A stretch of 64,000 bases of DNA from Vibrio methylphosphonaticus (GCF_023634655.1 NZ_JAMKMS010000018.1:1-64000); one strand, 5' to 3'. Counted from the first letter of the stretch, positions 51,322 through 61,389 are shown. Translations and numbers: made by a program. Notes: generated from the sequence alone by a model not told the origin.

Positions 51322-52671
51322 TCAAAGTGGTATCTGCTCAATGGCCACGATCTTCGAACGATTGAGGACTATCTTCCAGCGATAATAGAGTGGTTCTGTG
51401 TCGTAATTGTTCTCCTTAATAATTAAATTAAGTAGGTGACGCTTTTCTAACGACTCTTTTACTACTTGCCCTTCTTGTAAGCGGAAGAAACGGTTATTAC
51501 TTTTATCCATCAGACGAGTAAGCGTACGAAAGTTAATGTTAATCACTTCACGGGTTTGATCATACCCACTGGTAAATTTTGATGTTGCCATGGTGGTGTG
51601 AGTGCGGTAATGCAGAATCTTTTCTTCCCTCTGTACGACTCGCTTTTTTCGTATCTTCTTTATGCGGTCGGGCAACCGCTCAAAAGACACAAAATCCAAC
51701 CATTCAATTTTTCGACCCACTTCTTTTTTTGTTGTCGGATCTATATAACGTCTACGCCATTTGGGCTTGCCGCGTTGGATCCAACGCCATAAAATGTCGC
51801 GCAGGTCGTCTTTAAATACCTCACGAAGCGCATAAATGACGGACAGGAATAAGATAAAAGAGGCGGTAATTTCGCCCAGGTAATCTCTTGCTAAAATTAT
51901 CGCAGTGGTAACGAATAACATGACTAACCCGGTCGCCGACCCCTTAATGACACGCTTGGTGTTGTTCCCCATTGATGTGAGTTTTTCTTGTAACACGATA
52001 GGGTGCTCAATCAAACGCCTTAATAGTCGCATTTTATTACTCAGACGAGTGGAGTCTTTACGCACTTGCTCGGAATTATAATTATTGAGGTTTCGGTGCG
52101 CTTGTTCTTTCTCAACAATAGTAATAAGACGCTCTTTGAGTGGTGTGTATGACTTGCTGTTAGGCAGTGCAACGACAAGCGACAAAAACTTCTGACCCGT
52201 ATACCAAGAAAGATAGTTGTCGATATTGGCATAGTAGCGTTTAAGATTCTCCTCATAGGGAACGGCTCGACGCATTTTTCTTAATATATCAATGGCTAAT
52301 TCGATGACTTCATCAATTTCATCTGCGGTGACTTCTTCTTTTGAAGAGTTGATGAGCGTAGAAACCGCATTATCCAATGCAAATACATACTGGTAGGCGA
52401 ACAAGCTTAAACTGACACGATACTGGGTGTTAGATAAACGACCACGCTTAGCGAGTCGAGAGTGAATAAGAGGCAGTAACGTCTCCGTACTGAAATAGGT
52501 GCGTTTTTGCGAGAATGAGTTGTGATAAAAATCTGATTCGGAAACCTGGTGTGACTCAAGATCAAGCTCTCCCGGTATAAATAGGAAAACATCTAAGTCT
52601 AGGGTTTTTGTATTCGCCATCGCGTGAGCAATTTTTAACGTGATAGCATCTTGTTTATCGACAGAAATCAA
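51322..52671 (-). CDS. Unrecognised basic membrane-anchored protein
   Basis: About 449 residues of unrecognised family. The N-terminal half is helical and charged. Two adjacent hydrophobic stretches at about 255-295 of this start (SATGLVMLFVTTAIILA and ITASFILFLSVIYALRE) form a membrane hairpin. A strongly basic C-terminal region contains WRRRYIDPTTKKE and IRKKRVVQREEK. The TTG at 52669-52671 is favoured because GGAG lies 7 bases before it. The frame continues to a GTG at 52716, and the first downstream ATG is at 52620. The gene is divergent from the CvfB-like gene. Function is unknown. Confidence 0.75.
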   Translation of the reverse strand: MISVDKQDAITLKIAHAMANTKTLDLDVFLFIPGELDLESHQVSESDFYHNSFSQKRTYFSTETLLPLIHSRLAKRGRLSNTQYRVSLSLFAYQYVFALDNAVSTLINSSKEEVTADEIDEVIELAIDILRKMRRAVPYEENLKRYYANIDNYLSWYTGQKFLSLVVALPNSKSYTPLKERLITIVEKEQAHRNLNNYNSEQVRKDSTRLSNKMRLLRRLIEHPIVLQEKLTSMGNNTKRVIKGSATGLVMLFVTTAIILARDYLGEITASFILFLSVIYALREVFKDDLRDILWRWIQRGKPKWRRRYIDPTTKKEVGRKIEWLDFVSFERLPDRIKKIRKKRVVQREEKILHYRTHTTMATSKFTSGYDQTREVININFRTLTRLMDKSNNRFFRLQEGQVVKESLEKRHLLNLIIKENNYDTEPLYYRWKIVLNRSKIVAIEQIPL

Positions 52672-52723
52672 ACAACTTCTCCGTTTGTATTGATACCGAT
52701 AAGCATACCAGAACACGTAGAAA

Positions 52724-52752
52724 CTAGCATCTTAAAGCGAGTCAGGTATAAT
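52724..52752 (+). promoter_or_regulatory. Candidate sigma-70 promoter for the CvfB-like gene
   Basis: A perfect -10 box TATAAT at 52747-52752 lies 31 bases before the ATG at 52783. The -35 position (CTAGCA) at 17-bp spacing is poor, so strength is uncertain. Confidence 0.4.
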
Positions 52753-52782
52753 CGCCCGAATAATCCCAATAGAGATAAAATA

Positions 52783-53628
52783 ATGATAAATGTAGGTCAA
52801 ATGAACCAGCTGGAAGTGATGAAAGAAGCAGACTTCGGTTGGTTTTTAGACGGCAAAGATTATGGATCAATTTTGCTAACCAAAAAATACGCACCGGAAG
52901 GGGTAAAAATTGGCGATAGCATTGATGTTTTTCTCTATTTTGATTCAGATAACCAAATCGCGGCGACCACAAATAAGCCTGTAGCACAAGTTGGCGAGTG
53001 GGGTGTGATGACAATTGAAGGCGTTAACAGCGTTGGTGCATTCGCAAGTTGGGGCATCAAAGAAAAAGACCTTCTCATTCCATTTAGTGAGCAGCGTGGG
53101 CGTTTAGTCGTTGGCCAAAATATTTTGGTTTATGTTTATACCGACAAAGCATCTGGTCGTATTGTTGGTACGACTAAATTCAACAAATGGTTGGATAATG
53201 TGCCTGCGGTTTACACTACAAACCAGCAAGTCGATTTAATCATCGCCGAGCGCAGTGAACTCGGCTATAAAGCCATTGTTAACGGCGAGCATTGGGGCAT
53301 GATCTTCCAATCGGATGTATTTGGTAAGCTATTTGTTGGTAAACGACTTAAAGGCTTTGTAAAACAGGTCCGTGAAGATGGAAAAATCGATCTGAGATTG
53401 CAAAAGATTGGTACGGCGAAGATGGACGACTTAAGTGAAAGCATTTTAACTTTGCTTGAGAAGAAGGGTGGATTCTTACCGTTAAGTGATAAGTCGACGC
53501 CAGAAGCGATCTTTACAACGTTTAAAACCAGTAAAGGGACCTTCAAAAAAACCATTGGTGGTTTATTCAAGCAGGGTAAAATCACTATCGATAAAGATGG
53601 TATACGCTTGAAAAGCGAAGACGAGTAG
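52783..53628 (+). CDS. S1-domain RNA-binding protein, CvfB family
   Basis: A 281-residue protein with tandem S1-like beta-barrels (NQLEVMKEADFGWFLDG; GEWGVMTIEGVNSVGAFASW; VDLIIAERSELGYKAIVNGE) and a C-terminal winged helix (GGFLPLSDKSTPEAIFTTF, then KTIGGLFKQGKITID). This matches S. aureus CvfB, which binds RNA and affects virulence gene expression. The ATG at 52783 is chosen because homology begins there; the frame opens at 52651. Regulation target unknown. Confidence 0.88.
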   Translation: MINVGQMNQLEVMKEADFGWFLDGKDYGSILLTKKYAPEGVKIGDSIDVFLYFDSDNQIAATTNKPVAQVGEWGVMTIEGVNSVGAFASWGIKEKDLLIPFSEQRGRLVVGQNILVYVYTDKASGRIVGTTKFNKWLDNVPAVYTTNQQVDLIIAERSELGYKAIVNGEHWGMIFQSDVFGKLFVGKRLKGFVKQVREDGKIDLRLQKIGTAKMDDLSESILTLLEKKGGFLPLSDKSTPEAIFTTFKTSKGTFKKTIGGLFKQGKITIDKDGIRLKSEDE

Positions 53629-54083
53629 AAATGTTTGAAATTACAAACCGATAAAGTGTCGGTTCAAACCCTATAAAATTGGCGTGTTAATGACGAAAAA
53701 GAGGCCCAAAACTGATCCTGATTTGGGCCTAGGGGAATGGCTCATGGAGAGCCTACGCTAACTGTTGTATTTGTACTAACCACGTCATTGCTAGTTACTT
53801 ACTTCTTTCTCAATTCTCACTATTTTACCTTTGAAGCCGATAAATTAGCGATACAGCTTTGAACTTCATTCGGTTTACGACTGCCAAGTGTGTTAAGCAA
53901 GCGATGGTGACATTAATGTTTTAGTTACGTCAGAGTTAAACATTACGTACCTTTATCAAACATTACGAACCCTTCATATCACGTGCTTAAGTCTGCGTTG
54001 ATAACCCCTAAAGTGTAGTACAAAACGGTAAAAAAGCGATATGCATAGCGGTACTAACAGTATGAAACCGCTATGCCTCTGGG
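53629..54083. other. Intergenic region after the CvfB-like gene
   Basis: A 455-base gap between converging genes. It holds two neighbouring hairpins (53702-53730 and 53739-53753). The remainder is AT-rich with no open frame. A small RNA could be encoded here, but no promoter was fixed. Confidence 0.45.
53702..53753 (+). other. Tandem hairpins, possible structured RNA
   Basis: AGGCCCAAA (53702-53710) pairs with TTTGGGCCT (53722-53730). GGCTC (53739-53743) pairs with GAGCC (53749-53753). The first could be a transcription barrier for the CvfB-like gene, but no T-run follows. Confidence 0.45.
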
Positions 54084-55502
54084 TTAGAAAAGATTTTTAT
54101 CCCTAACTAACTCTCTAGGTAAGCCGTTTTTAATGCGATTTCCTACCCATTTGCCTAATCCTATGACGATATCGTTGTAGCTAACAAAGACCTCACCGGT
54201 TCCTGTTAACCCTTCAGGGCGAATATCTCTGCCCATATACCATTCTCGGGCATCGGATTGACTTACTTCGACCGTATCCGCTTCGGTGTTTGCTAGTGCT
54301 GTAGCAACTTGGTGTTGCCAGCGATAGCCTTTTTTATGTTGCTCCGCGACTTTTATGCCCATGCGAGAGAAGCGAAATTCACCCAGTAATGGTTCGAGCG
54401 CGGTTGGAAATAGCCATAGGTCGTTATCGCGTTTCCAAAGGTCACTATGTTCAGGAAAACCAATAGAGAATGTGGATTCAAGTGACAACGTAGCGTCTTG
54501 GGATTCTTTAGTCGATAGTTTTTGGAATGGAAATTTACCCAGTCTTTTCTTTACTAAAGGCGGTGTTGTAGACGAGTTTTTTTTGACTTTTGCAATGAAA
54601 AACCCTTCACTATCAAATAATTGAGGGTAAACATGTAAGAAGCCTTCTGGTGTTGTCGCGAGGTTGGCATCAGGGAATAAGTGCTCTAGAGACTCGAATT
54701 CAACCGCGTGACCAAACGTATCTTGAAGGTGTTGCATGACTTGTTGGTTTTCTTCGCAGCTCAGCGCACATGTTGAATAGACCAGTGTCCCGCCGACTTT
54801 TAACGCATGAAATGCACTTTCGATAAGATCTTTTTGTGTTTCGGCGATGTCATTGGTGGACTCAAGACTCCAGTTTTTCATTGCATCGGCGTCTTTTCGA
54901 ATTGTGCCTTCACCGGAACATGGCGCGTCTAACAAGATGGCATCGAAGCGCTCTGGTAGCCAACCACCAAATACTCGAGCATCATAATTACTAAGTGCCG
55001 CATTTCTAACACCACAGCGCTCAATATTGGCGTGTAGAACCTTCACGCGGCTAGAAGCAAACTCGTTCGCGACTAAAATGCCGTTATTCTCCATGAGTGC
55101 GGCGATTTGCGTTGTCTTTGAACCGGGTGCTGCAGCCATATCGAGTACGGTTTCAAAGTCGGTTTTACCATTGAAAAGGGCACTCGGAGGGAGCATAGAG
55201 CTCGCTTCTTGAATATAAAACAAGCCCGCCATGTGTTCTGCGGTATTTCCTAGCGGTACTTGGCTCTCATCGGCGTCAATCCAAAATCCTTCATCACACC
55301 ATGGGATTGCGGTGAGCGACCAATTATTTTGCTTTGCCCTAGCCAAAAAGGCTTCAACGGTCAGTTTGAGGGTATTGACACGAATACTCTTTCGTAACGG
55401 TCTTTGGCAAGCAGCAACAAAGTCATCCATGTTTAGATGGGCGGGTAGTTGAGTGGCTATGTGTGTTAGAAAGTCGTCAGGGATATAGACGTTAGAGTGC
55501 AA
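54084..55502 (-). CDS. rsmF: 16S rRNA m5C1407 methyltransferase
   Basis: A 472-residue NSUN-type enzyme (E. coli 479). It has the N-terminal CQRPLRKSIRVNTLK, the SAM loop VLDMAAAPGSKTTQIAALM, LLDAPCSGEGTIRKDADAMK and the catalytic cysteine region LVYSTCALSCEENQ. The C-terminal PUA-like region contains KKGYRWQHQVATAL and the end NGLPRELVRDKNLF. It methylates 30S subunits. It follows letA-letB on the same strand, as in E. coli. Confidence 0.96.
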   Translation of the reverse strand: MHSNVYIPDDFLTHIATQLPAHLNMDDFVAACQRPLRKSIRVNTLKLTVEAFLARAKQNNWSLTAIPWCDEGFWIDADESQVPLGNTAEHMAGLFYIQEASSMLPPSALFNGKTDFETVLDMAAAPGSKTTQIAALMENNGILVANEFASSRVKVLHANIERCGVRNAALSNYDARVFGGWLPERFDAILLDAPCSGEGTIRKDADAMKNWSLESTNDIAETQKDLIESAFHALKVGGTLVYSTCALSCEENQQVMQHLQDTFGHAVEFESLEHLFPDANLATTPEGFLHVYPQLFDSEGFFIAKVKKNSSTTPPLVKKRLGKFPFQKLSTKESQDATLSLESTFSIGFPEHSDLWKRDNDLWLFPTALEPLLGEFRFSRMGIKVAEQHKKGYRWQHQVATALANTEADTVEVSQSDAREWYMGRDIRPEGLTGTGEVFVSYNDIVIGLGKWVGNRIKNGLPRELVRDKNLF

Positions 55503-55567
55503 AATAGAGCCTGCTGGTTAGAAAGTATTTTCTGAATTATAACCTGAACTGTACTGAACAGAAAATG

Positions 55568-55590
55568 AAAGCCCGCGTTTGCGGGCTTAT
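55568..55590 (-). terminator. Terminator of letAB
   Basis: AAGCCCGC (55569-55576) pairs with GCGGGCTT (55581-55588). The minus strand then runs TTTCATTTTC, a modest T-tract, 45 bases past the letB stop and before rsmF. Confidence 0.65.
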
Positions 55591-55632
55591 CTGAGTGATT
55601 TTATAGCGTTAGACATTTTACTGTGAGTTTAT

Positions 55633-58269
55633 CTAAGGGGCAGGGATCGCGGTTCGCCATTCTTTCCATTTTGGATCGCCAGATTGGTTGAGGTAGAAGC
55701 TCTGACCTTCACTTGCTCTTGGTTGAAGTTCTGTGCCTTCTGGCGTTGAAAAGGTCACGCCGCCACGAATTAGGCTATCCATTGTACCGGCTTTAATGCT
55801 CGCGCCGGAAAGGCCAATCTGAACATCGACGCCAGATACGTTCCAAAACACGCTATTGGCTCGAACTAAATACGCGAACTCTGGCTCAATTTGAAAGGTT
55901 GATATTACTCTATCAGCAAATGGACCAAGTTCTACGTCAGTAACACGACCAATCTCGATATCACGATACAAAATAGGCGTTCCTTCTTTGACGGAACCAC
56001 GGTTTTCGCTTTGCAGTGTAAACTCAATGCCATTCTCGACTTTAGGGAAATCAAAGAGCTTAAATTGCTTTTGTGCTTTTCCTTTGCCCGGTTCAACCGC
56101 GATATATTGGGAGACCAGCGCATTCAAGTTTTTCACGCCACTTAAACCAAATTCAGGTTTAACCAACCAGAAGTAGGCTTCTGAATTAGCGATTTGTTCC
56201 ACGTACTCAGGCAGAATACGAGCGGTAACCTCAACGCGTTCATGGGTAAAGTCGGGGAGTGTCAACATGACTTCACCAACTTTCACGCCTTGATATTTAA
56301 TAGGCATGCCTTTGGTTATTTGTTGGTCTGAAGTCGTGGTGACTAATTGAACCGAAGCACCAAACTTTCTTGCGTCATTAAAGTCTTGGTACAGCTTCCA
56401 GCTTCTGCCGGTTTTATTTTCGATGCCTGGCATGGAATCAAAGGCAATACCACCGTCAATTAGCGTCTTAAGCGGTGCCGCTTTTACGCTAATACCAGAC
56501 AATGAGGCTTCCACTTCCACTCCAGAGCGATTCCAAAAAACAGTTTGTGCTGTAATTAAATGTTTGTAGCGGTTGTCAATGGAGGTATTGATGTAGACCC
56601 CACCATCGACTAATGAGAAATCCGTTACACTGCCCACTTGCATGTTGCGATAAAGAATCGGGCTGCCTTCTTGAATTGGCGGTAATTCGTTGGCAAACAG
56701 TGCCAGTTTCATGGAACCAGATTGATTGTGTTTGGCTAACTCCGCTAATGATTTGGTTTTGAATAACGGAAACTCAACGCGCTCGGTTGTTTTGCCTTCG
56801 CTCACAAAACTTATCGAACCGGTAAGCAATTGTTTTGCAGGAGGAACGGTCACATTAAGTCCTGCTTTTGTTAGCTCTGCAGTGGCGCTTCCTGTGACAT
56901 AGAATCGATTTTGGGTTCGAATAAGGTTTCGGTATTCGATATCAACGGCAATATCCATGGCAACTTGATCGTCGACGAGTTCGACGGAGGTAAGGGAGCC
57001 AACAGGAATACCGCGATACAATACGCTGCTCCCTGGCTCTAAACCGAAAGAGTTTTCGGACAACAAGCGAATAGAAATAGATTTTGCTTTTACTCGATCA
57101 AACTCGTCTTGCTTAATCGCGTCGAACTGGCGGGCTTTGCCACCATTGCCTGGAACCAATGTTAAAAAGTTACCCGTGATTAAATTTGATAAATTCTCGA
57201 CACCAGATAGCGACACTTTCGCCTCTTCGAGTAAGAATAGCGTGCCTTCATTTAGCATATCACTAAAGGCGGGTTCGATAGATGCCGAAGCAATGATGGA
57301 GTCACGTTCATCATTAAGAGCGAGGTTATTTATTTGCCCAATTTCTAACCCTCGGTAAACGATAGGAGAGCCGTTAGCTTTTAAATTGCTATTGTCTGGT
57401 AGAGTGATGGATATCGGGATACCACGACCAGCCGTTTTTAAATCGCGATAGAGTTTAAAAGCGGTGCCTTTCTCGACGGGTGCACCACTATCTGGTGAAT
57501 CAACGGCAATCGCGCCAGCCAGTATGGCGCTTAAGCTTTCTAAACGAATATCGACGCCTTGAAAGCCAACATTGGCGCCAATACCACTGACGTTCCAAAA
57601 GCGACTCTTGTCCGTAATAATATGGCTGAATTGTTGTTCAATGGAGGCCTTGATAAGTACGCCTTCCGCGTCTTCGTCTAGTTTGAAACTGTATACTTCG
57701 CCAATTGGTATCTTTTTATAGACAATTTTTGAACCGACGGAAATACCGCCAAGATCGCGTGCGTTCAGAGTCACGGTTAAACCGTCGTTCGCTGCCAATT
57801 CTGCAGGTGCGGTATCTAATGCTTGGAACTTCGTTTTATTGGTACCAGTTTCTGTTGCGGGATAAATAGAGACATAGTTACCCGATACGAGCGCATCTAG
57901 GCCTGAAATGCCCGATAAAGATGCCGATGGTTTCACTAACCAGAATTTAGTGTCTTCGCCGAGCAACTTGGTCGCTTCAGGGTAGATATCCGCATCGACA
58001 TATATATTACTGAGGTCTTTGGATAAGTTGATATCACGAATCATCCCAACTTCTAGACCCTGATATCTAATGGTTGTGCGTCCAGCGATAAGACCTTGAG
58101 CGTCGGAGAAATAGATTTGAACACGCTGGCCAGCATCATGCACGGCTTTTGCCAATAGCCAGCCTGCTAATATGAGTGTCAAAATTGGCAGGATCCAAAG
58201 CGGTGAAATCCGACGATCTTTCTTTACTTCAGGGTTGAACGACATGGGTTGTTTAGTCTCGTTACTCAT
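55633..58269 (-). CDS. letB: LetB (YebT) seven-MCE-domain lipid transport tunnel
   Basis: An 878-residue protein, matching E. coli LetB (877). One N-terminal membrane helix (ISPLWILPILTLILAGWLL) precedes seven MCE repeats. Each is marked by a G-x-x-IxYxGxxVG block, for example TTIRYQGLEVGMI, SKIVYKKIPIGEV, SPIVYRGLEIGQI, SSVLYRGIPVGSL, SPILYRNMQVGSV, MPIKYQGVKVGEV and TPILYRDIEIGRV. It forms a stacked-ring tunnel spanning the periplasm for phospholipid movement. It overlaps letA by 8 bases. Confidence 0.96.
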   Translation of the reverse strand: MSNETKQPMSFNPEVKKDRRISPLWILPILTLILAGWLLAKAVHDAGQRVQIYFSDAQGLIAGRTTIRYQGLEVGMIRDINLSKDLSNIYVDADIYPEATKLLGEDTKFWLVKPSASLSGISGLDALVSGNYVSIYPATETGTNKTKFQALDTAPAELAANDGLTVTLNARDLGGISVGSKIVYKKIPIGEVYSFKLDEDAEGVLIKASIEQQFSHIITDKSRFWNVSGIGANVGFQGVDIRLESLSAILAGAIAVDSPDSGAPVEKGTAFKLYRDLKTAGRGIPISITLPDNSNLKANGSPIVYRGLEIGQINNLALNDERDSIIASASIEPAFSDMLNEGTLFLLEEAKVSLSGVENLSNLITGNFLTLVPGNGGKARQFDAIKQDEFDRVKAKSISIRLLSENSFGLEPGSSVLYRGIPVGSLTSVELVDDQVAMDIAVDIEYRNLIRTQNRFYVTGSATAELTKAGLNVTVPPAKQLLTGSISFVSEGKTTERVEFPLFKTKSLAELAKHNQSGSMKLALFANELPPIQEGSPILYRNMQVGSVTDFSLVDGGVYINTSIDNRYKHLITAQTVFWNRSGVEVEASLSGISVKAAPLKTLIDGGIAFDSMPGIENKTGRSWKLYQDFNDARKFGASVQLVTTTSDQQITKGMPIKYQGVKVGEVMLTLPDFTHERVEVTARILPEYVEQIANSEAYFWLVKPEFGLSGVKNLNALVSQYIAVEPGKGKAQKQFKLFDFPKVENGIEFTLQSENRGSVKEGTPILYRDIEIGRVTDVELGPFADRVISTFQIEPEFAYLVRANSVFWNVSGVDVQIGLSGASIKAGTMDSLIRGGVTFSTPEGTELQPRASEGQSFYLNQSGDPKWKEWRTAIPAP

Positions 58270-59548
58270 TACCGCTAATACTCGTCTTAGTGTCTAATAC
58301 AGAAGAGGATGTTGTCTTTTTATCCCAAAGTAGGCGAGGGTCGAGACTCTCGGCCGCAAACATGGTGAATATGACAACAATACCAAACGCTACCGCGCCG
58401 AAGCCCGGTGTGAAATTAAGAATTTGCCCTCGGTCTACCAAGGTCAACATAATCGATATGACAAAGAGGTCAGTCATCGACCATTTCCCGATCCATTTTA
58501 TGATCCGAAAGACGGTCATCTCAAAACGGTGATTGTTCACTTTATCAAATTGTATACAAAAAAGCAGATACCCCAACCCTAATATCTTCGCAACGGGTAC
58601 GACGATACTGGCGACAAAAATAATGATGGCGATGCCGATCATGTCGTTATTGATCAGCGAAGCAACGCCAGAGAAAATAGTATCTTCTAACCGTTGTCCG
58701 TTGGTGATAAGAATCGATATGGGGATCAAGTTAGCAGGCAAAATCGCTACTGATGCAGCAATAAGGTACGCCCATGTTTTTTGTAATGAATATGGTTTTC
58801 TATGATGAAGTTTAGCTTCACAGCGTACACATCGCTCCGCTTCTTTTTGCGAAAGGTGGCAACTGTGGCAGTGAATCTCTTTTACGGAAAAAGGATAAGA
58901 GGTTTCTGGTTTCCATGCTTCCCAGTAGCGCCGGACACTAATGCGACACACAAGTAACACGCTCAGGCCCTGCAGCAGTACTAAGCTGTATAGTGCATGA
59001 CCGATATAGATATCGGAATAGTCTTGTAGCTTGAAACATGAAATGGCAATACTAATGAGGAAAACATCTAACATCATCCAGTGTTTACTGTGTGTCAGTA
59101 TGCTTAAAGACCACTTGAGCGTTTTAAACCAATGAAACCGTAATGCTAGGTGTGTGGTGAGTACCGCGGTACACATAGCAACGGGTGCAATGGTGTGACA
59201 AAAAAGGGTTAGCAACGCAAGCCCCGGATAGCCTTCTTGATTTAATGCTAAGACACCCTCAAACAACGTGCCTTGAATCATGACCCCCACCAATCTAATG
59301 GTAATGAAGTCAAAATAGTGCGAAGGAATAAAAAGTAACAGACAAGTAATGGCAATTGCTAAATTGCCATTAATAGAATGATGTTCACTGCGGTAAAGTT
59401 GGGTACCGCAACGAGGGCAGTCAGCACTATATCCTTTATCCAATCCAATGACGGAGACTGGTAATTCGCAACACTGGCACAGCCGAATATTTTGGTTTTC
59501 GAGCTGGTTACCTGTTTGTGGATCTTGTGAGTTAGAAACAACGCGCAT
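58262..59548 (-). CDS. letA: LetA (YebS) inner membrane partner of LetB
   Basis: A 428-residue PqiA-family protein (E. coli 427) with two zinc-ribbon modules, CQCCELPVSVIGLDKGYSAD followed by CPRCG, and CHSCHLSQKEAERCVRCEAK, each ahead of four membrane helices. It sits in the inner membrane under the LetB tunnel and probably loads lipid. The ATG at 59546-59548 is chosen because GGAG lies 7 bases before it; the frame opens at 59560. Confidence 0.95.
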   Translation of the reverse strand: MRVVSNSQDPQTGNQLENQNIRLCQCCELPVSVIGLDKGYSADCPRCGTQLYRSEHHSINGNLAIAITCLLLFIPSHYFDFITIRLVGVMIQGTLFEGVLALNQEGYPGLALLTLFCHTIAPVAMCTAVLTTHLALRFHWFKTLKWSLSILTHSKHWMMLDVFLISIAISCFKLQDYSDIYIGHALYSLVLLQGLSVLLVCRISVRRYWEAWKPETSYPFSVKEIHCHSCHLSQKEAERCVRCEAKLHHRKPYSLQKTWAYLIAASVAILPANLIPISILITNGQRLEDTIFSGVASLINNDMIGIAIIIFVASIVVPVAKILGLGYLLFCIQFDKVNNHRFEMTVFRIIKWIGKWSMTDLFVISIMLTLVDRGQILNFTPGFGAVAFGIVVIFTMFAAESLDPRLLWDKKTTSSSVLDTKTSISGNE

Positions 59549-59592
59549 CGTAAACTCCAAAATACGTGTACGATGCGTTTATTTCGTCACGC

Positions 59593-61389
59593 TTAACTTG
59601 CGGATTGCACCGAACCATACAAGGTTTGATATAAGCCTTGTTGTTCAACCAATTCAATGTGAGTCCCGGTTTGGGTAACTTGTCCATCTTCCAACACATA
59701 TATTAAATCCGCCTGTTTGACCGCAGACAACCTATGCGCAACGATTAGGGTTGTCCGGTTTTCCAAAAAAGCACTTAAAGCGATATGCAAGGCCGCCTCG
59801 GTAGAGGTGTCTAGTGCCGACGTTGCTTCATCGAGTATGACAAACTGCGGATTGCTTAATATCATTCTAGCAATCGCTAGTCGTTGTCGTTGTCCACCGG
59901 AAAGACGAATACCATTTCGACCGATTTCAGTATCAAGACCATCAACTAATTTTCCCGTGACGTCTTGCAGTTGAGCGACGTCCAAGGCATTCCATATTTC
60001 GTGGTCATCATAGTGACGTCCGAGCGTCAGATTATGCCTTATGCTGTCATTGAATAGTATAGGTTGCTGTAAAACAACAGCAATTTTATCTCGAATTATG
60101 TCAAAACCAATGTCTCGGCTGTCAGAATCATTATAATTTATGATGCCTTGCTGTTGTGTATAGACACCAATAAGTAATTGTATGAGCGTAGACTTCCCAC
60201 CACCGCTAGCCCCTACGAGCGCCACTTTCTTACCTGCGGGTATAGTGAGGGATAGATTACGGAGCACGTCTTTTTCATCGTCATAACAAAAACTCACGTT
60301 CTGAATTGCGACATCAACCTGTTTTCCATCCAGGAATGGATTGATTTTACTGACGGTTTTCGCTTCTTCTTCCAGATCCAAGAGTGAGTTGATTCGCACT
60401 AAAGCTGCTTTGGCGCTGTACCAAGAAAATTGAATACCTAAAAGTTCTTGAACTGGACCTAGCATGAACCAAAGATAGCCAAATACGGCGAAGATTTGTC
60501 CAATGGTTAAGTCACTAAATAACACCATTACCATAGCAACCGCACGAAACAATTCAAATCCGATGAGAAACAGAAGAAAGGAGACCCGACTAGCGGCCTC
60601 TGATTGCCACGCGTATTTATCTGCGTTAACACGGATTTGGTCGGCTTGAACTTTTAGTTGCTGTAAGAACTCGCGTTCACGATTTGCTGCTCGTAGCTGA
60701 TAGATACCATCAAGTGTTTCAACCAAGCGATTTTGAAACCCTTCGAAGGCTTGGTTTTCTTTTTTCTTGAGGTGTTTAACCATACCGCCTAATTTGCGAG
60801 AAAAATAGATAACGACGGGATTGACCAGTAAAATGAACAGTCCCAGTCGCCAGTCTAGCCAGAGTAGGACGATCGCAGTACCAAAGACGGTGAGAAAGCT
60901 GACGATGAACTTACTAAGTGTCGAACCAATAAACTGGTCAATTGTTTCGATGTCAGTAATTAAATGGGCATTGATACCGCCACTGCCGCGCGTTTCATAC
61001 TGACGGATACTGATTCGCCCCAATTTATCTATCATTTTACAACGAATTTGATACGTAATGGTTTTGGACACTAAAGTGAACTGACGACTTTGCAAAATAT
61101 TGAATGCTTGGCTAAACGCACGCATTAGAACAACTAGGAGGAGCGTTAGACCAATGTAACCTATGGGCGTTTCGAGAGAACTAGGGAGAAGAATGTTCAT
61201 ATAGCTGAGCCCTAAACCAGGTTGATCTAGGAGCACTTCATCCACCATAAGTGGCATTAGTAGTGGGATAGGGACGCTAATTAATGTGGCAATGATGGCG
61301 ATTAAATTTGCACCAATGAGTCGAGACTTGTGAGTTTTTACTTGTGTTATCAACCAAGAGCGGCTAATAGTGTCATTCGTACTAGTCAT
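59593..61389 (-). CDS. ABC exporter, fused permease-ATPase
   Basis: A 598-residue half-transporter of the MsbA/MDR type. Six membrane helices span residues 1-310. The ATPase domain has Walker A (ALVGASGGGKSTLIQLL), signature IRLSGGQRQRLAIARMIL, Walker B (FVILDEATSALDTSTEAAL) and the switch histidine in LIVAHRLSAVKQADLI. It would work as a homodimer or with an unknown partner. It lies between letA and msrC, an insertion relative to the E. coli order. The substrate is unknown; a lipid or drug is possible. Confidence 0.9.
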   Translation of the reverse strand: MTSTNDTISRSWLITQVKTHKSRLIGANLIAIIATLISVPIPLLMPLMVDEVLLDQPGLGLSYMNILLPSSLETPIGYIGLTLLLVVLMRAFSQAFNILQSRQFTLVSKTITYQIRCKMIDKLGRISIRQYETRGSGGINAHLITDIETIDQFIGSTLSKFIVSFLTVFGTAIVLLWLDWRLGLFILLVNPVVIYFSRKLGGMVKHLKKKENQAFEGFQNRLVETLDGIYQLRAANREREFLQQLKVQADQIRVNADKYAWQSEAASRVSFLLFLIGFELFRAVAMVMVLFSDLTIGQIFAVFGYLWFMLGPVQELLGIQFSWYSAKAALVRINSLLDLEEEAKTVSKINPFLDGKQVDVAIQNVSFCYDDEKDVLRNLSLTIPAGKKVALVGASGGGKSTLIQLLIGVYTQQQGIINYNDSDSRDIGFDIIRDKIAVVLQQPILFNDSIRHNLTLGRHYDDHEIWNALDVAQLQDVTGKLVDGLDTEIGRNGIRLSGGQRQRLAIARMILSNPQFVILDEATSALDTSTEAALHIALSAFLENRTTLIVAHRLSAVKQADLIYVLEDGQVTQTGTHIELVEQQGLYQTLYGSVQSAS

